NCBI RefSeq assembly: GCF_022347685.1
Contig: NZ_JAKRGF010000001.1
Coordinates: 1,054,001 to 1,118,000 of the forward strand
Length of the DNA stretch: 64,000 bases
Direction: 5' to 3'
Source of the DNA: Thalassobius sp. Cn5-15
GTDB lineage: Bacteria; Pseudomonadota; Alphaproteobacteria; Rhodobacterales; Rhodobacteraceae
The notes below the pieces were generated by a model. That model did not search any database. It had not been told where the DNA came from and saw nothing but the letters and a program-made list of their open reading frames with translations. Shown here one piece after another: positions 1 to 7,910 of this stretch (the stretch's first letter is position 1; each line of letters starts with the position of its first letter). The position numbers were made by a program, and so were the translations under genes.

Positions 1-1660
1 GGCGCGGTTCCTCACCTGAGGTTTCAACCGGCTCATCCAGCGTCACCACCAGCACATAGCGCGGATCATGAGCGGGAAACATCGATGCAAAGGTGGCAAT
101 CACCTTGTCATCATAATAGCCGCCCCCCCGTTCCTTGGGTTTATCCGCCGTGCCGGTTTTACCGCCGACGGCATATCCCTTCACCTCACCAAAGGACGCG
201 GTGCCTTCAGTAACCACTTTGCGCAGCATTTCACGGCTGGCAGCGGCGACTTCGGTCGACATAACACGTTCGCCGTTCTGCGGCCCCTTCTGTTTCAGCA
301 AGGTCGGCTGCACAACCGTGCCGCCATTCGCGATCGCGGCATAGGCCGCAGCCAGATGCATCGGCGTCGCAGAAATGCCGTGGCCGTAGGAAATCGTCAT
401 GGTCGAAAGCTCCGACCAGTTCTTTGGCAACAAGGGTTTACCACCCGAAGCCTCTGTCAACTCGACCGGCGTTGCCTCAAGCAGACCAAGACGGCGCAGG
501 AAATCCTGTTGGCGTTCAATCCCGATCTGCTGCGCCACCCGCGCGGTGCCGATGTTGGAGGATTTGACGATGATCTTGGTCAGCGTCATCTCATTGCCGT
601 AATTGCGGAAATCACGGATCTTGTGCTTGCCCCAGCGCAGCGGGCCGCGCGTATCATAAAGCGTGGTCGGATTGGCCAAACCAAGTTCCATCGCCTGTGC
701 GGCGGCGAAAATTTTGTAGGTCGAGCCGAGCTCATACACCCCCTGCACCACGCGGTTGAACAACGGGCTGTCGCTGGCGTCGCCTTCGGTCAATACCGTG
801 GGGCGGGTGTTCGGATCAAAATCAGGTAGCGACACCATCGAGATAATCTCGCCCGTGTGCACGTCCAATAGCACCGAAGCTGCGCCTTTGGCATTCATCA
901 GCTTCATGCCGCCGTAAAGCACCTGTTCCGCTGCAGCCTGCACCGACAGATCCACAGACAACTGCAGCGGACGACCCTGATTGGCGGGATCACGCAGCGC
1001 ATTGTCAAAAAGGCTTTCGACACCGGCAACACCCACCACCTCAGCCGCATGCACACCTTCGCGACCGAAACTGGCCCCCCCCATGATATGCGCGGCCAGA
1101 CGACCGTTCGGGTAAAGGCGCATTTCGCGCGGACCAAACAGCAGGCCGGGTTCGCCAATGTCATGCACCGCCTGCTTCTGCTCAGGACTCAACTTCTTGC
1201 GAATCCAAAGGAACTTACGCTTCCCGGTGAAGCTTTTCAGCAAGTCAGCGCGCTTCAACTCTGGAAAGATCCGCGCCAGTTCGGTTGCGGCGTGTTCCGG
1301 TTCGATCATCTGCGGCGGCACCGCGTAGAGCGAGAATGTTTCAAGGTTGGTCGCCAGAATGCGCCCCTCACGGTCCACAATATCGGCCCGCTGCGCCACA
1401 ATAGAGGCACCGGCGGCATTGGCGCGCGGCTCTGTCGGGTCGGTGGCGGCCAGCGTCGCCATGCGCCCCCCCACAGCGACAAAAGCAACAGCAAAAAACA
1501 GCCCCAGTACGATCAGCCGCCCCTCGGCACGGCTACGGGCCTTGTCACGCATATCTTCATGACGCAGACGAATGTTTTCGCGCTCAATCGCGTCGGGGTT
1601 TTCCCCCAGACGGCGGGCCTCAAGGATCTGAGCCAGCGGACGTAGCGGGGTGCGGATCAT
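1..1660 (-). CDS. ftsI: FtsI, septal peptidoglycan transpeptidase (PBP3), 3' end cut off by window
   Basis: Class B penicillin-binding protein that crosslinks septal peptidoglycan in the divisome. The reading frame is open for about 553 codons from ATG at 1660 to the window edge, so the C-terminus is missing. A cytoplasmic stretch of about 48 residues is followed by one membrane segment and the dimerisation domain. The transpeptidase domain has all three catalytic motifs: S313-T-Y-K316, S367-S-N369 and K501-T-G503. The start overlaps the ftsL stop as ATGA, so the two are translationally coupled. The order mraZ-rsmH-ftsL-ftsI is the conserved beginning of the division and cell-wall cluster; murE and further genes would be expected beyond the left edge. 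Confidence 0.96.
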   Translation of the reverse strand, partial: MIRTPLRPLAQILEARRLGENPDAIERENIRLRHEDMRDKARSRAEGRLIVLGLFFAVAFVAVGGRMATLAATDPTEPRANAAGASIVAQRADIVDREGRILATNLETFSLYAVPPQMIEPEHAATELARIFPELKRADLLKSFTGKRKFLWIRKKLSPEQKQAVHDIGEPGLLFGPREMRLYPNGRLAAHIMGGASFGREGVHAAEVVGVAGVESLFDNALRDPANQGRPLQLSVDLSVQAAAEQVLYGGMKLMNAKGAASVLLDVHTGEIISMVSLPDFDPNTRPTVLTEGDASDSPLFNRVVQGVYELGSTYKIFAAAQAMELGLANPTTLYDTRGPLRWGKHKIRDFRNYGNEMTLTKIIVKSSNIGTARVAQQIGIERQQDFLRRLGLLEATPVELTEASGGKPLLPKNWSELSTMTISYGHGISATPMHLAAAYAAIANGGTVVQPTLLKQKGPQNGERVMSTEVAAASREMLRKVVTEGTASFGEVKGYAVGGKTGTADKPKERGGGYYDDKVIATFASMFPAHDPRYVLVVTLDEPVETSGEEPR

Positions 1661-2004
1661 CTGAGCGCCTCCATGTTGGAAACCTCGATCGTATCCGACA
1701 GGTTGAGCGGCGCATTTTCTTCTGGGTAGCTGACCTGATCGGCATTGCCGAACTGTTCCGGCGCCAGTGGCAACAGACCCAGTTTGTCAAAGTTGATGTC
1801 AGCCAGATCGCGCAGCCGGTCAGGACGGTTCAGATAGGCCCATTCGGCGCGCAAAACCATCAGCCGCGACCGCGCCTGCCCGATAGAGCGCTGCAAATCT
1901 TCATTGTGATCCAGCGCCGTCTGCGTGCGGTAATTTTCACGGTAGCCCCAAAAGGCCGTGCCAATCACAGCCAGCGCCGTCAGCAGGAAGAAAAATGAAC
2001 GCAT
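1657..2004 (-). CDS. ftsL: FtsL-like cell division protein
   Basis: Small bitopic divisome protein of 115 residues, expected to act with FtsB/FtsQ at the septum. The first 19 residues form a hydrophobic segment (FFFLLTALAVIGTAFWGY), followed by a heptad-like periplasmic region with the RAEWAYLNRPDRL motif typical of alphaproteobacterial FtsL. The start overlaps the rsmH stop by one base and the stop overlaps the ftsI start, so it sits inside a coupled operon. Sequence conservation in FtsL is low; position in the cluster carries much of the call. Confidence 0.88.
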   Translation of the reverse strand: MRSFFFLLTALAVIGTAFWGYRENYRTQTALDHNEDLQRSIGQARSRLMVLRAEWAYLNRPDRLRDLADINFDKLGLLPLAPEQFGNADQVSYPEENAPLNLSDTIEVSNMEALR

Positions 2005-2996
2005 CAGCGATCCCCTTTCAACATTGGCATGCCCAGACCTTTGCGGTCACAGGGTCCTGCCGGCGCATCGGTGCGGATCCCCACCCGCAGCTTCGCAGAG
2101 CGCGAGCGCGGGTTTTCCGCCAACTCCTGATCGTCAGGACCAATGGCTTTCTTGGATTTCAACGTGAACTGCGCTGGAGCCGCCTGTGTCATCGGCGCGT
2201 AGCGGTTCGTCGTTTTCGCCCCGCCGGAGCGTTGCTGGAAGAACCGCTTGACCATCCGATCCTCGACCGAGTGGAAGGTCACAACCGCCAACTGACCGCC
2301 AGGTTTCAGCGCGCGTTCAGCGGCCTCAAGGCCCTTGATCAATTCGCCATACTCATCATTCACCGCAATCCGTAGCGCCTGAAAAGAGCGCGTGGCCGGA
2401 TGGCTCTGCCCTGGCTTCTTGCGCGGCAGGCAGCTCTCGATGATCTCTGCCAGTTTCAGCGTCGTGGTGATCGGCGCGATCGCACGTTCACGCAAAATCG
2501 CCTTGGCAATGCGGCGGCTAGCCCGCTCTTCCCCGTAAAGGAAAAGGATATCGGCCAGCTCGACCTCAGTTGCCTCGTTCACAATGTCCGCAGCCGAACG
2601 ACCCGATTGCGACATACGCATATCCAACGGGCCGTCCTTCATGAAAGAAAAGCCTCGTTCGGCCAGATCCAGCTGCATCGAACTGACACCCAGATCCAAA
2701 ACCACACCGTCCAGTGCGCAGGCGTATTCATCAAGACGCGAAAACACGCCCTGAACCAGTTCAATCCGATCACCGTATGCGCCAACCCAAGGCGCAGCCA
2801 GTTCAAACGCCAGCGGGTCACGGTCAACGGCGTAAACCTTATCCGCCCCAGCCAGCAGCAATTCGCGCGTATAACCGCCCGCCCCAAAGGTGCCGTCCAG
2901 CCAACGGCCAAAGACGGGCGATACCGCCGCGATCAGCGGGCGGATCAGTACCGGGATATGTGGTGCATCATCAGAGGGGTGGACCGCATCGGTCAT
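2004..2996 (-). CDS. rsmH: RsmH (MraW), 16S rRNA m4C1402 methyltransferase
   Basis: S-adenosylmethionine-dependent N4-methylation of C1402 in 16S rRNA. The protein has 330 residues, the usual length. It begins with [10 protein letters not shown], then the cofactor loop [10 protein letters not shown], the [11 protein letters not shown] motif and, near the C-terminus, the conserved segments [13 protein letters not shown] and [10 protein letters not shown]. It starts three bases after the mraZ stop on the same strand. Nothing unusual is visible. Confidence 0.97.
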   Translation of the reverse strand: MTDAVHPSDDAPHIPVLIRPLIAAVSPVFGRWLDGTFGAGGYTRELLLAGADKVYAVDRDPLAFELAAPWVGAYGDRIELVQGVFSRLDEYACALDGVVLDLGVSSMQLDLAERGFSFMKDGPLDMRMSQSGRSAADIVNEATEVELADILFLYGEERASRRIAKAILRERAIAPITTTLKLAEIIESCLPRKKPGQSHPATRSFQALRIAVNDEYGELIKGLEAAERALKPGGQLAVVTFHSVEDRMVKRFFQQRSGGAKTTNRYAPMTQAAPAQFTLKSKKAIGPDDQELAENPRSRSAKLRVGIRTDAPAGPCDRKGLGMPMLKGDR

Positions 2997-2999
2997 AGA

Positions 3000-3503
3000 T
3001 TATTCCCCTCCAGTATCATCCAACAGGGACATGGGATCGAAATCATCCGGCATTTCGTCAAGGAAGGCCTCGATTTCGGCATTTTCAAGTTCGTCGTATG
3101 TGGCCGCGTTCCAGATCTCAAAGTGATCGCCCATTGCGACCATCACCGCTTCACCGTCCAGTTCAATCTGGGCGCGGCGCTCTTTGGGCAGAACAATACG
3201 GCCATCGCGGTCAATTTCGGTTTCCCAGGATTTACCAAGGATCATCCGGCTGGCCATCTGACGGCTTTTGGACCCGCGCGGCATCGCTTTGATGTCTGCC
3301 TCGATCTCGGCCATGGCTTCGATCGTGTAGGCCTGAAGCTTGTTCTTCAGGTGCGGACCATAAAGGACCACCATACGCGGATTGGGGTTTTCAGGATGGT
3401 TCGGATCACCGGATTCGAGCACACGGCGAAAATCAGCAGGGATCGACATCCGACCCTTACCGTCAACCTTTTGGTTGAACTCGCCTCTGAAACTCAGACC
3501 CAC
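3000..3503 (-). CDS. mraZ: MraZ, transcriptional regulator of the division cluster
   Basis: AbrB-fold DNA-binding protein that binds TGGG repeats in its own promoter. The 167-residue product has two SpoVT/AbrB-like repeats: FNQKVDGKGRMSIPADFR near the N-terminus and EIDRDGRIVLPKERR in the middle. The acidic C-terminal tail of about 15 residues makes it a little longer than the usual 140-150. The start is GTG at 3503, with a GAGG-type ribosome site about 13 bases upstream. It is the first gene of the operon and is preceded by about 480 bases of untranslated sequence before the first TGGG array. Confidence 0.96.
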   Translation of the reverse strand: MGLSFRGEFNQKVDGKGRMSIPADFRRVLESGDPNHPENPNPRMVVLYGPHLKNKLQAYTIEAMAEIEADIKAMPRGSKSRQMASRMILGKSWETEIDRDGRIVLPKERRAQIELDGEAVMVAMGDHFEIWNAATYDELENAEIEAFLDEMPDDFDPMSLLDDTGGE

Positions 3504-3590
3504 TGTTCTAGCCCGTCCTCATTACTGTGACCGCACGGCTCGATGCCGCTTGGCGTTGTGCTACCACCCTCCCCTAGGATGAAAGCGAAA

Positions 3591-3626
3591 CGGCGAATTG
3601 AGCTGCTGCCACTGCCCAATTCGCCG
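3591..3626. repeat. 10-bp perfect inverted repeat in the mraZ leader
   Basis: CGGCGAATTG at 3591-3600 is repeated inverted as CAATTCGCCG at 3617-3626, with a 16-base loop. A second small hairpin, CCCGC-TTT-GCGGG, follows at 3634-3646. Both lie in the presumed 5' leader of the mraZ operon, which has no supported gene from 3504 to about 4250. They could fold in the mraZ transcript as an attenuator or processing site. On the plus strand the second hairpin is followed by only TTTG, which is weak for a terminator. Confidence 0.55.
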
Positions 3627-3974
3627 CTCTCGTCCCGCTTTGCGGGTTTGTCCAGCTGCGCGCGCCACCTGGGGGGATGTCTGCTCGCCCGCGCGCCGGA
3701 TCTCTTATCTCGATGAAAGCGGGTGCCTGTATGAAACCTGACTCGGATCTTTTTATTTAAGCGGGGTCTGTCGCCCCTGATCCCGTTCTCATCGTGTGAA
3801 ACATGGATCGCATGGGAATTGATGGGGCGCAATAGTTTTTTTCATCCAGAACAGTGGGCTATTGACTCTTATTAAGAATCATCTCACCGGAAAGTGAGCA
3901 CCTCGTTACCACTGATATGGCCTTTAAGGGTGATATAACACCACATATAGGTCTTTAACGCCGAATCTGAGCTG

Positions 3975-4010
3975 CCCAAAATTTTTCCCATTTTGACCCA
4001 AATTTTTCCA
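3975..4010 (-). promoter_or_regulatory. mraZ: Proximal array of TGGG repeats (putative MraZ box)
   Basis: Read on the minus strand, the sequence carries TGGA, TGGG, TGGG and TGGG, with plus-strand CCA/CCCA cores at 4007-4010, 3997-4000, 3987-3990 and 3975-3978, that is steps of 10, 10 and 12 bp separated by A/T-rich spacers. Known MraZ boxes are direct TGGG repeats at 10-bp spacing upstream of mraZ. The array is about 470 bp upstream of the mraZ start, farther than is usual, so the promoter may lie between 3840 and 3970. Confidence 0.6.
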
Positions 4011-4098
4011 TGCACCATCGGGGACAACAGCCACTCCGGCTTAAATTCACCCATAAACCTATCAATAAAGTGATTCGTTTGATGGGTTCATAGGTAAT

Positions 4099-4155
4099 TC
4101 CCATAAGTTCCCAAGCTAGAAACCCAGAAGGTTCCAGACATTCCCAGCTTTCCCA
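4099..4155 (-). promoter_or_regulatory. mraZ: Distal array of TGGG repeats (putative MraZ box)
   Basis: On the minus strand, TGGGA-type repeats have CCC cores (plus strand) starting at 4100, 4110, 4123, 4143 and 4152, plus a degenerate TCC at 4133. Most steps are 9-10 bp, one helical turn, so the repeats face one side of the DNA. Periodicity and motif match MraZ boxes. It lies about 600 bp upstream of mraZ and just beyond the terminator of the amidohydrolase operon. Confidence 0.55.
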
Positions 4156-4251
4156 GAACGCATCGCGGCAAACGCGTTAAACCAACCGATTTGAACCGCT
4201 GGCATCAGCGGCGACATACCTGCATCAACTGTTGAGAAGGACCTGAACAAC

Positions 4252-4281
4252 GAAAAACCGGGCAAGGTCTCCCCTGCCCGG
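4252..4281 (-). terminator. Rho-independent terminator of the M20D operon
   Basis: CCGGGCA at 4258-4264 pairs with TGCCCGG at 4275-4281. Read on the minus strand the stem is followed by TTTTTCG. It lies 33 bases beyond the stop of the first amidohydrolase gene. Confidence 0.8.
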
Positions 4282-4313
4282 CTGTCTCTAACTGTGGCGT
4301 ATGCCGCGCCGCT

Positions 4314-5477
4314 TTAGGCGGTGGGCATGCGCTGCTCGACGATCTCGGCCCACCAGCTGCAGCCGGCGGGGATCGCTTCGTCATCGAAGTTGTATTCAGG
4401 GTGGTGCACTGCAGCGGTGTCGCCGTTGCCGACCAGAATATAGGCACCCGGGCGTTCCTCTAGCATATAGGCGAAGTCTTCGCCGCCCATAACCAACGGG
4501 GCGTCATCACACTGGCCAGTGATCGAACGGGCCACGTCTGCGGCAAACGCCGTCTGCTCTTCATGGTTCACCATCACCGGATAGCCGCGCATGTAGTTCA
4601 CATCTGCACTGCCGCCAAAGGTGGCCGCAACGCCGGTGCAGATCTCATTGATCCGCTTTTCCGCCAGATCGCGCATCTCCTTGGACATGGTGCGCACGGT
4701 GCCACGAATGGTGACGCGCTGCGGGATCACGTTGAACGCTTTGGACGAGCTTTCCATCGCCGTGACAGAGACAACGACTTGATCCACCGGATCTGCATTG
4801 CGCGAGGCGATGGATTGCAACGTGGTCACTGCCGTTGCGGTCATCACGTTGGTATCAATGGTTTCATGCGGCTTCGCTGCGTGACCGCCTTTACCTTCGA
4901 ACACCACCTCATAGGTATCGGTAGCCGCAAAGAAGGCACCCGGGCGGATCGCAAAACTGCCCAGCGCGTGGCCCGGCCAATTGTGCATGCCGTAGACCTC
5001 TTGGATATTCCAGCGGTCCATCATGCCGTCTTCGCACATCTCACGACCGCCGCCGCCGCCCTCTTCGGCAGGCTGGAAGATCACCACAACGGTGCCATCG
5101 AAATTACGGGTTTCGGCCAGATATTTCGCCGCGCCCAAGAGCATCGCAGTGTGACCATCGTGACCACAAGCGTGCATCGCGCCATCGGTTTTCGACGCAT
5201 AGTCCAGCCCTGTTTGTTCGTGGATCGGCAGGGCGTCCATGTCAGCGCGCAGGCCAATCACCTTGCCGGAGGATGTCTTGTTTCCCTTAATCACGCCCAC
5301 AACGCCGGTGCGGCCGATACCGGTGACAATCTCATCGCAGCCAAACTCTTTCAGCTTGTCCGCAACGATGGCAGCGGTGCGGTGGGTTTCAAACAGCAGT
5401 TCGGGGTTTTCATGCAGATCGCGGCGCCACGCGGTGATTTCGGGCAGCAGTTCGGCAAAACGGTTCTTCGTCGGCAT
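4314..5477 (-). CDS. M20D family amidohydrolase, paralogue 1
   Basis: Metal-dependent amidohydrolase of the hippurate hydrolase/IAA-amino acid hydrolase type, which splits N-acyl amino acids or short peptides. The 387-residue product carries the metal-site Cys104 and His106 in HACGHDGH, the acidic pair E138-E139 in PAEEGGGGG, His165 in the GMHNWPG segment and the C-terminal HHPEYNFDDEAIP motif. ATG at 5477 is chosen over upstream starts because AAGGATCC precedes it and because the N-terminus then matches the two neighbouring paralogues. It is the last gene of a minus-strand operon with two close copies of itself. No signal peptide is visible, so it is cytoplasmic. Substrate cannot be assigned. 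Confidence 0.9.
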   Translation of the reverse strand: MPTKNRFAELLPEITAWRRDLHENPELLFETHRTAAIVADKLKEFGCDEIVTGIGRTGVVGVIKGNKTSSGKVIGLRADMDALPIHEQTGLDYASKTDGAMHACGHDGHTAMLLGAAKYLAETRNFDGTVVVIFQPAEEGGGGGREMCEDGMMDRWNIQEVYGMHNWPGHALGSFAIRPGAFFAATDTYEVVFEGKGGHAAKPHETIDTNVMTATAVTTLQSIASRNADPVDQVVVSVTAMESSSKAFNVIPQRVTIRGTVRTMSKEMRDLAEKRINEICTGVAATFGGSADVNYMRGYPVMVNHEEQTAFAADVARSITGQCDDAPLVMGGEDFAYMLEERPGAYILVGNGDTAAVHHPEYNFDDEAIPAGCSWWAEIVEQRMPTA

Positions 5478-5514
5478 AACGGATCCTTTTGGGTTCTTTT
5501 GGTTTTGGCCACGC

Positions 5515-6678
5515 TCAGCTGCGCGACAGACGTTGTTCAACCAACTCAGCAAAGAAGCTACACCCGTTCGGGATCGCCTCATCGTTGAAGTCGTATTCGG
5601 GATGATGCAGCGGGGCACTGTCGCCATTGCCAACCATGACAAAGGCACCGGGGCGTACCGCTAACATATAGGAAAAATCTTCGCCACCTAGTGACAGCGA
5701 CGCCTCGACACAGCCGCCAGCAACAGCGGTCGCCACATCAACGGCAAATCCCGCCTCTGCGTCCGAATTGATGGTGGCGGGGGTGATACGATCATAGCTT
5801 AGCGTAATCTGTCCGCCATGTGTTGCCGCCACGGCCTCACACATCGCCTGCATGCGCTGTTCCAGCATGTCGCGGGTAGCCGGGTTAAAACTGCGCACAG
5901 TCCCCTTCAGCGTCGCGGTGTGGGGGATCACATTATATACATCCGATCCCGTATGGAACGCAGTAACAGACACCACCGCGCGGTCCACCGGATCAATGGT
6001 GCGACTGACCAGCGTTTGCAAAGACTGGTGCAGTTGCGATCCCATCAAGGTGGGGTCGATGGTGTTTTGCGGCTCGGCCGCATGGCCGCCCTTGCCCTCA
6101 ATCTCGATGGTGAAGAAATCGACGGCCGCCAGCATCGGCCCCTTGCGGGTGGCGAAATATCCGGTTGGCAGGCTGGGGGCATTGTGCAGCGCGTAAACCT
6201 CATCAATACCCCAACGGTCCATCATGCCATCCTCAACCATCGCAAGGGCGCCATTGCCGCCCTCCTCTGCTGGCTGAAAAATCAGCGCGACCTGACCGTC
6301 AAAATTCCGCGTCTCTGCCAGATATTGCGCCGCCCCCAAGAGCATTGCGGTGTGGCCGTCGTGACCACAGGCGTGCATCGCGTTCGGAACCTCGGATGCA
6401 TACTCCAGGCCAGTCTGTTCCTGCATCGGCAACGCGTCCATATCGGCGCGCAGACCGATGACACGGCCCTTGGTATCACATGTGCCCTTGATGATGCCGA
6501 CAACCCCGGTCTGGCCAATGCCCTCCACCACCTCATCGCAGCCAAAGGCGCGCAGTTTTTCAGCGGCCAGCGCGGCAGTGCGGTGGGTGGCATACATCAC
6601 CTCTGGATGGGTGTGGATGTCACGGCGCCATGCGGTAATTTCGGGCAGCAATTCGGCAAATCGGTTTTTAGCGGGCAT
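5515..6678 (-). CDS. M20D family amidohydrolase, paralogue 2
   Basis: Second of three tandem M20D amidohydrolases, 387 residues. The first 19 residues are almost identical to paralogue 1 (KNRFAELLPEITAWRRD shared). It keeps the metal-binding HACGHDGH, PAEEGG and HHPEYDFNDEAIP segments. It differs from paralogue 1 around the central lid domain, for example ALHNAPSLPTGYFATRKG instead of the GMHNWPG type, which suggests a different substrate rather than dosage. It starts 21 bases after paralogue 3 and ends 37 bases before paralogue 1. Confidence 0.9.
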   Translation of the reverse strand: MPAKNRFAELLPEITAWRRDIHTHPEVMYATHRTAALAAEKLRAFGCDEVVEGIGQTGVVGIIKGTCDTKGRVIGLRADMDALPMQEQTGLEYASEVPNAMHACGHDGHTAMLLGAAQYLAETRNFDGQVALIFQPAEEGGNGALAMVEDGMMDRWGIDEVYALHNAPSLPTGYFATRKGPMLAAVDFFTIEIEGKGGHAAEPQNTIDPTLMGSQLHQSLQTLVSRTIDPVDRAVVSVTAFHTGSDVYNVIPHTATLKGTVRSFNPATRDMLEQRMQAMCEAVAATHGGQITLSYDRITPATINSDAEAGFAVDVATAVAGGCVEASLSLGGEDFSYMLAVRPGAFVMVGNGDSAPLHHPEYDFNDEAIPNGCSFFAELVEQRLSRS

Positions 6679-6699
6679 CAGGTATCATCAAGGTTTAGG

Positions 6700-7860
6700 T
6701 TATCGGCGCGGCAGACGCTGTTCGATCAACTCGGCAAAGAAGCTGGTGCCATAAGGCGCCGCATCATCGGCGAAGTCATAGGCGGGATGGTGACAAGCGG
6801 CGCTGTCGCCATTGCCAAGGAAGATATAGGCGCCCGGCCGTGCCTCCAGCATATAGGAAAAATCTTCGGCGGGCATAATCGGGTTTGCGTTCGCTTCAAC
6901 CTTTGTGCCCACAGCCTCTGCTGCCTTCACCGCATGGGCAGTCTCAAGGTCGCTGTTCACCGTGGGCGGGTAGCCGCGGACATATTCAATATGCGCGGTG
7001 GCGCCATAAGCCGCTGCGGTGGCTGTGGCGACGGCCCGGACCCGCTCCTCCATCAGATCGCGCACCTCGGGTTCAAAACACCGCACAGTGCCCCGCAGCT
7101 TGGCGGTCTGCGGGATGACGTTCTGAGTGTCGCTTTCGGTGATAAAGGTCGCGACCGTCAGCACCGCCTGCTTAACCGGATCCACATTGCGCGCCACGAT
7201 AGAGTTCAGCGCCACAACCACATGGGCGGCAGCCAGCGTTGTGTCCACAGCCTGATGCGGTTCAGCCGCGTGTCCGCCCTTGCCCTCAATCACAATTTCC
7301 ATCTCATCGGCTGAGGCCATGAGGGGACCTGAGCGGATCGCAAATTCGCCCACCGGCAGACCGGGCGCATTGTGGAGGCCATAGACTTCATCCACATTCC
7401 AGCGATCCATACAGCCGTCCTCGACCATCTTCAGACCACCTGCGCCGCCCTCTTCGGCGGGCTGAAACAGCAGCACAACGGTGCCATCGAAGTTGCGGGT
7501 TTCACACAGATATTGCGCTGCCCCCAACAACATAGCCGTGTGACCATCATGGCCACAGGCATGCATTGCACCGGGTATTTTAGATGCATAGTCGAGACCG
7601 GTTATTTCCTCCATCGGTAGCGCATCCATATCTGCACGCAGAGCAATCACTCGATCTGATGTGCCTGCTTTGATGGTGCCGACTACACCGGTGATGCCGA
7701 TGCCTTCGACCACTTCATCGCAGCCAAATGCGTGCAGCTTCTCCGCCACCACACTGGCGGTGCGGTGAACGTCAAACATCACCTCAGGATGTTGGTGAAA
7801 ATCACGGCGCCATGCGGTGATGTCACCATGCAGTTCAGCAATACGGTTCTTGATCGGCAT
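6700..7860 (-). CDS. M20D family amidohydrolase, paralogue 3
   Basis: Third tandem M20D amidohydrolase, 386 residues, the most divergent of the set. It has the metal-site Cys102 in HACGHDGH, PAEEGGAGG and the GLHNAPGLPVGEFAIRSG lid segment. The end of the catalytic domain reads CHHPAYDFADDAAP, where the paralogues have HHPEY: the Glu after HHP is Ala here. The usual metal His is kept, so activity is still expected. It is the first M20D gene downstream of the FAD oxidoreductase, with a 50-base gap. Confidence 0.9.
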   Translation of the reverse strand: MPIKNRIAELHGDITAWRRDFHQHPEVMFDVHRTASVVAEKLHAFGCDEVVEGIGITGVVGTIKAGTSDRVIALRADMDALPMEEITGLDYASKIPGAMHACGHDGHTAMLLGAAQYLCETRNFDGTVVLLFQPAEEGGAGGLKMVEDGCMDRWNVDEVYGLHNAPGLPVGEFAIRSGPLMASADEMEIVIEGKGGHAAEPHQAVDTTLAAAHVVVALNSIVARNVDPVKQAVLTVATFITESDTQNVIPQTAKLRGTVRCFEPEVRDLMEERVRAVATATAAAYGATAHIEYVRGYPPTVNSDLETAHAVKAAEAVGTKVEANANPIMPAEDFSYMLEARPGAYIFLGNGDSAACHHPAYDFADDAAPYGTSFFAELIEQRLPRR

Positions 7861-7910
7861 TGTTTATTCCCCTCGCACAATACGGTGGCGTGTGGTCTGC
7901 GCCCGAACAC

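Noticed and set aside
68-1645. Plus-strand open frames over the first 1.6 kb
   Set aside because: They are shadows of ftsI on the minus strand, where all three penicillin-binding motifs are in frame.
3494-3832. 112-codon minus-strand frame before mraZ
   Set aside because: No ribosome site, no family resemblance, overlap with the mraZ start; it looks like leader sequence read by chance.
3504-4250. RNase P RNA or other known RNA gene before mraZ
   Set aside because: I looked for the conserved RNase P segments on both strands and did not find them.
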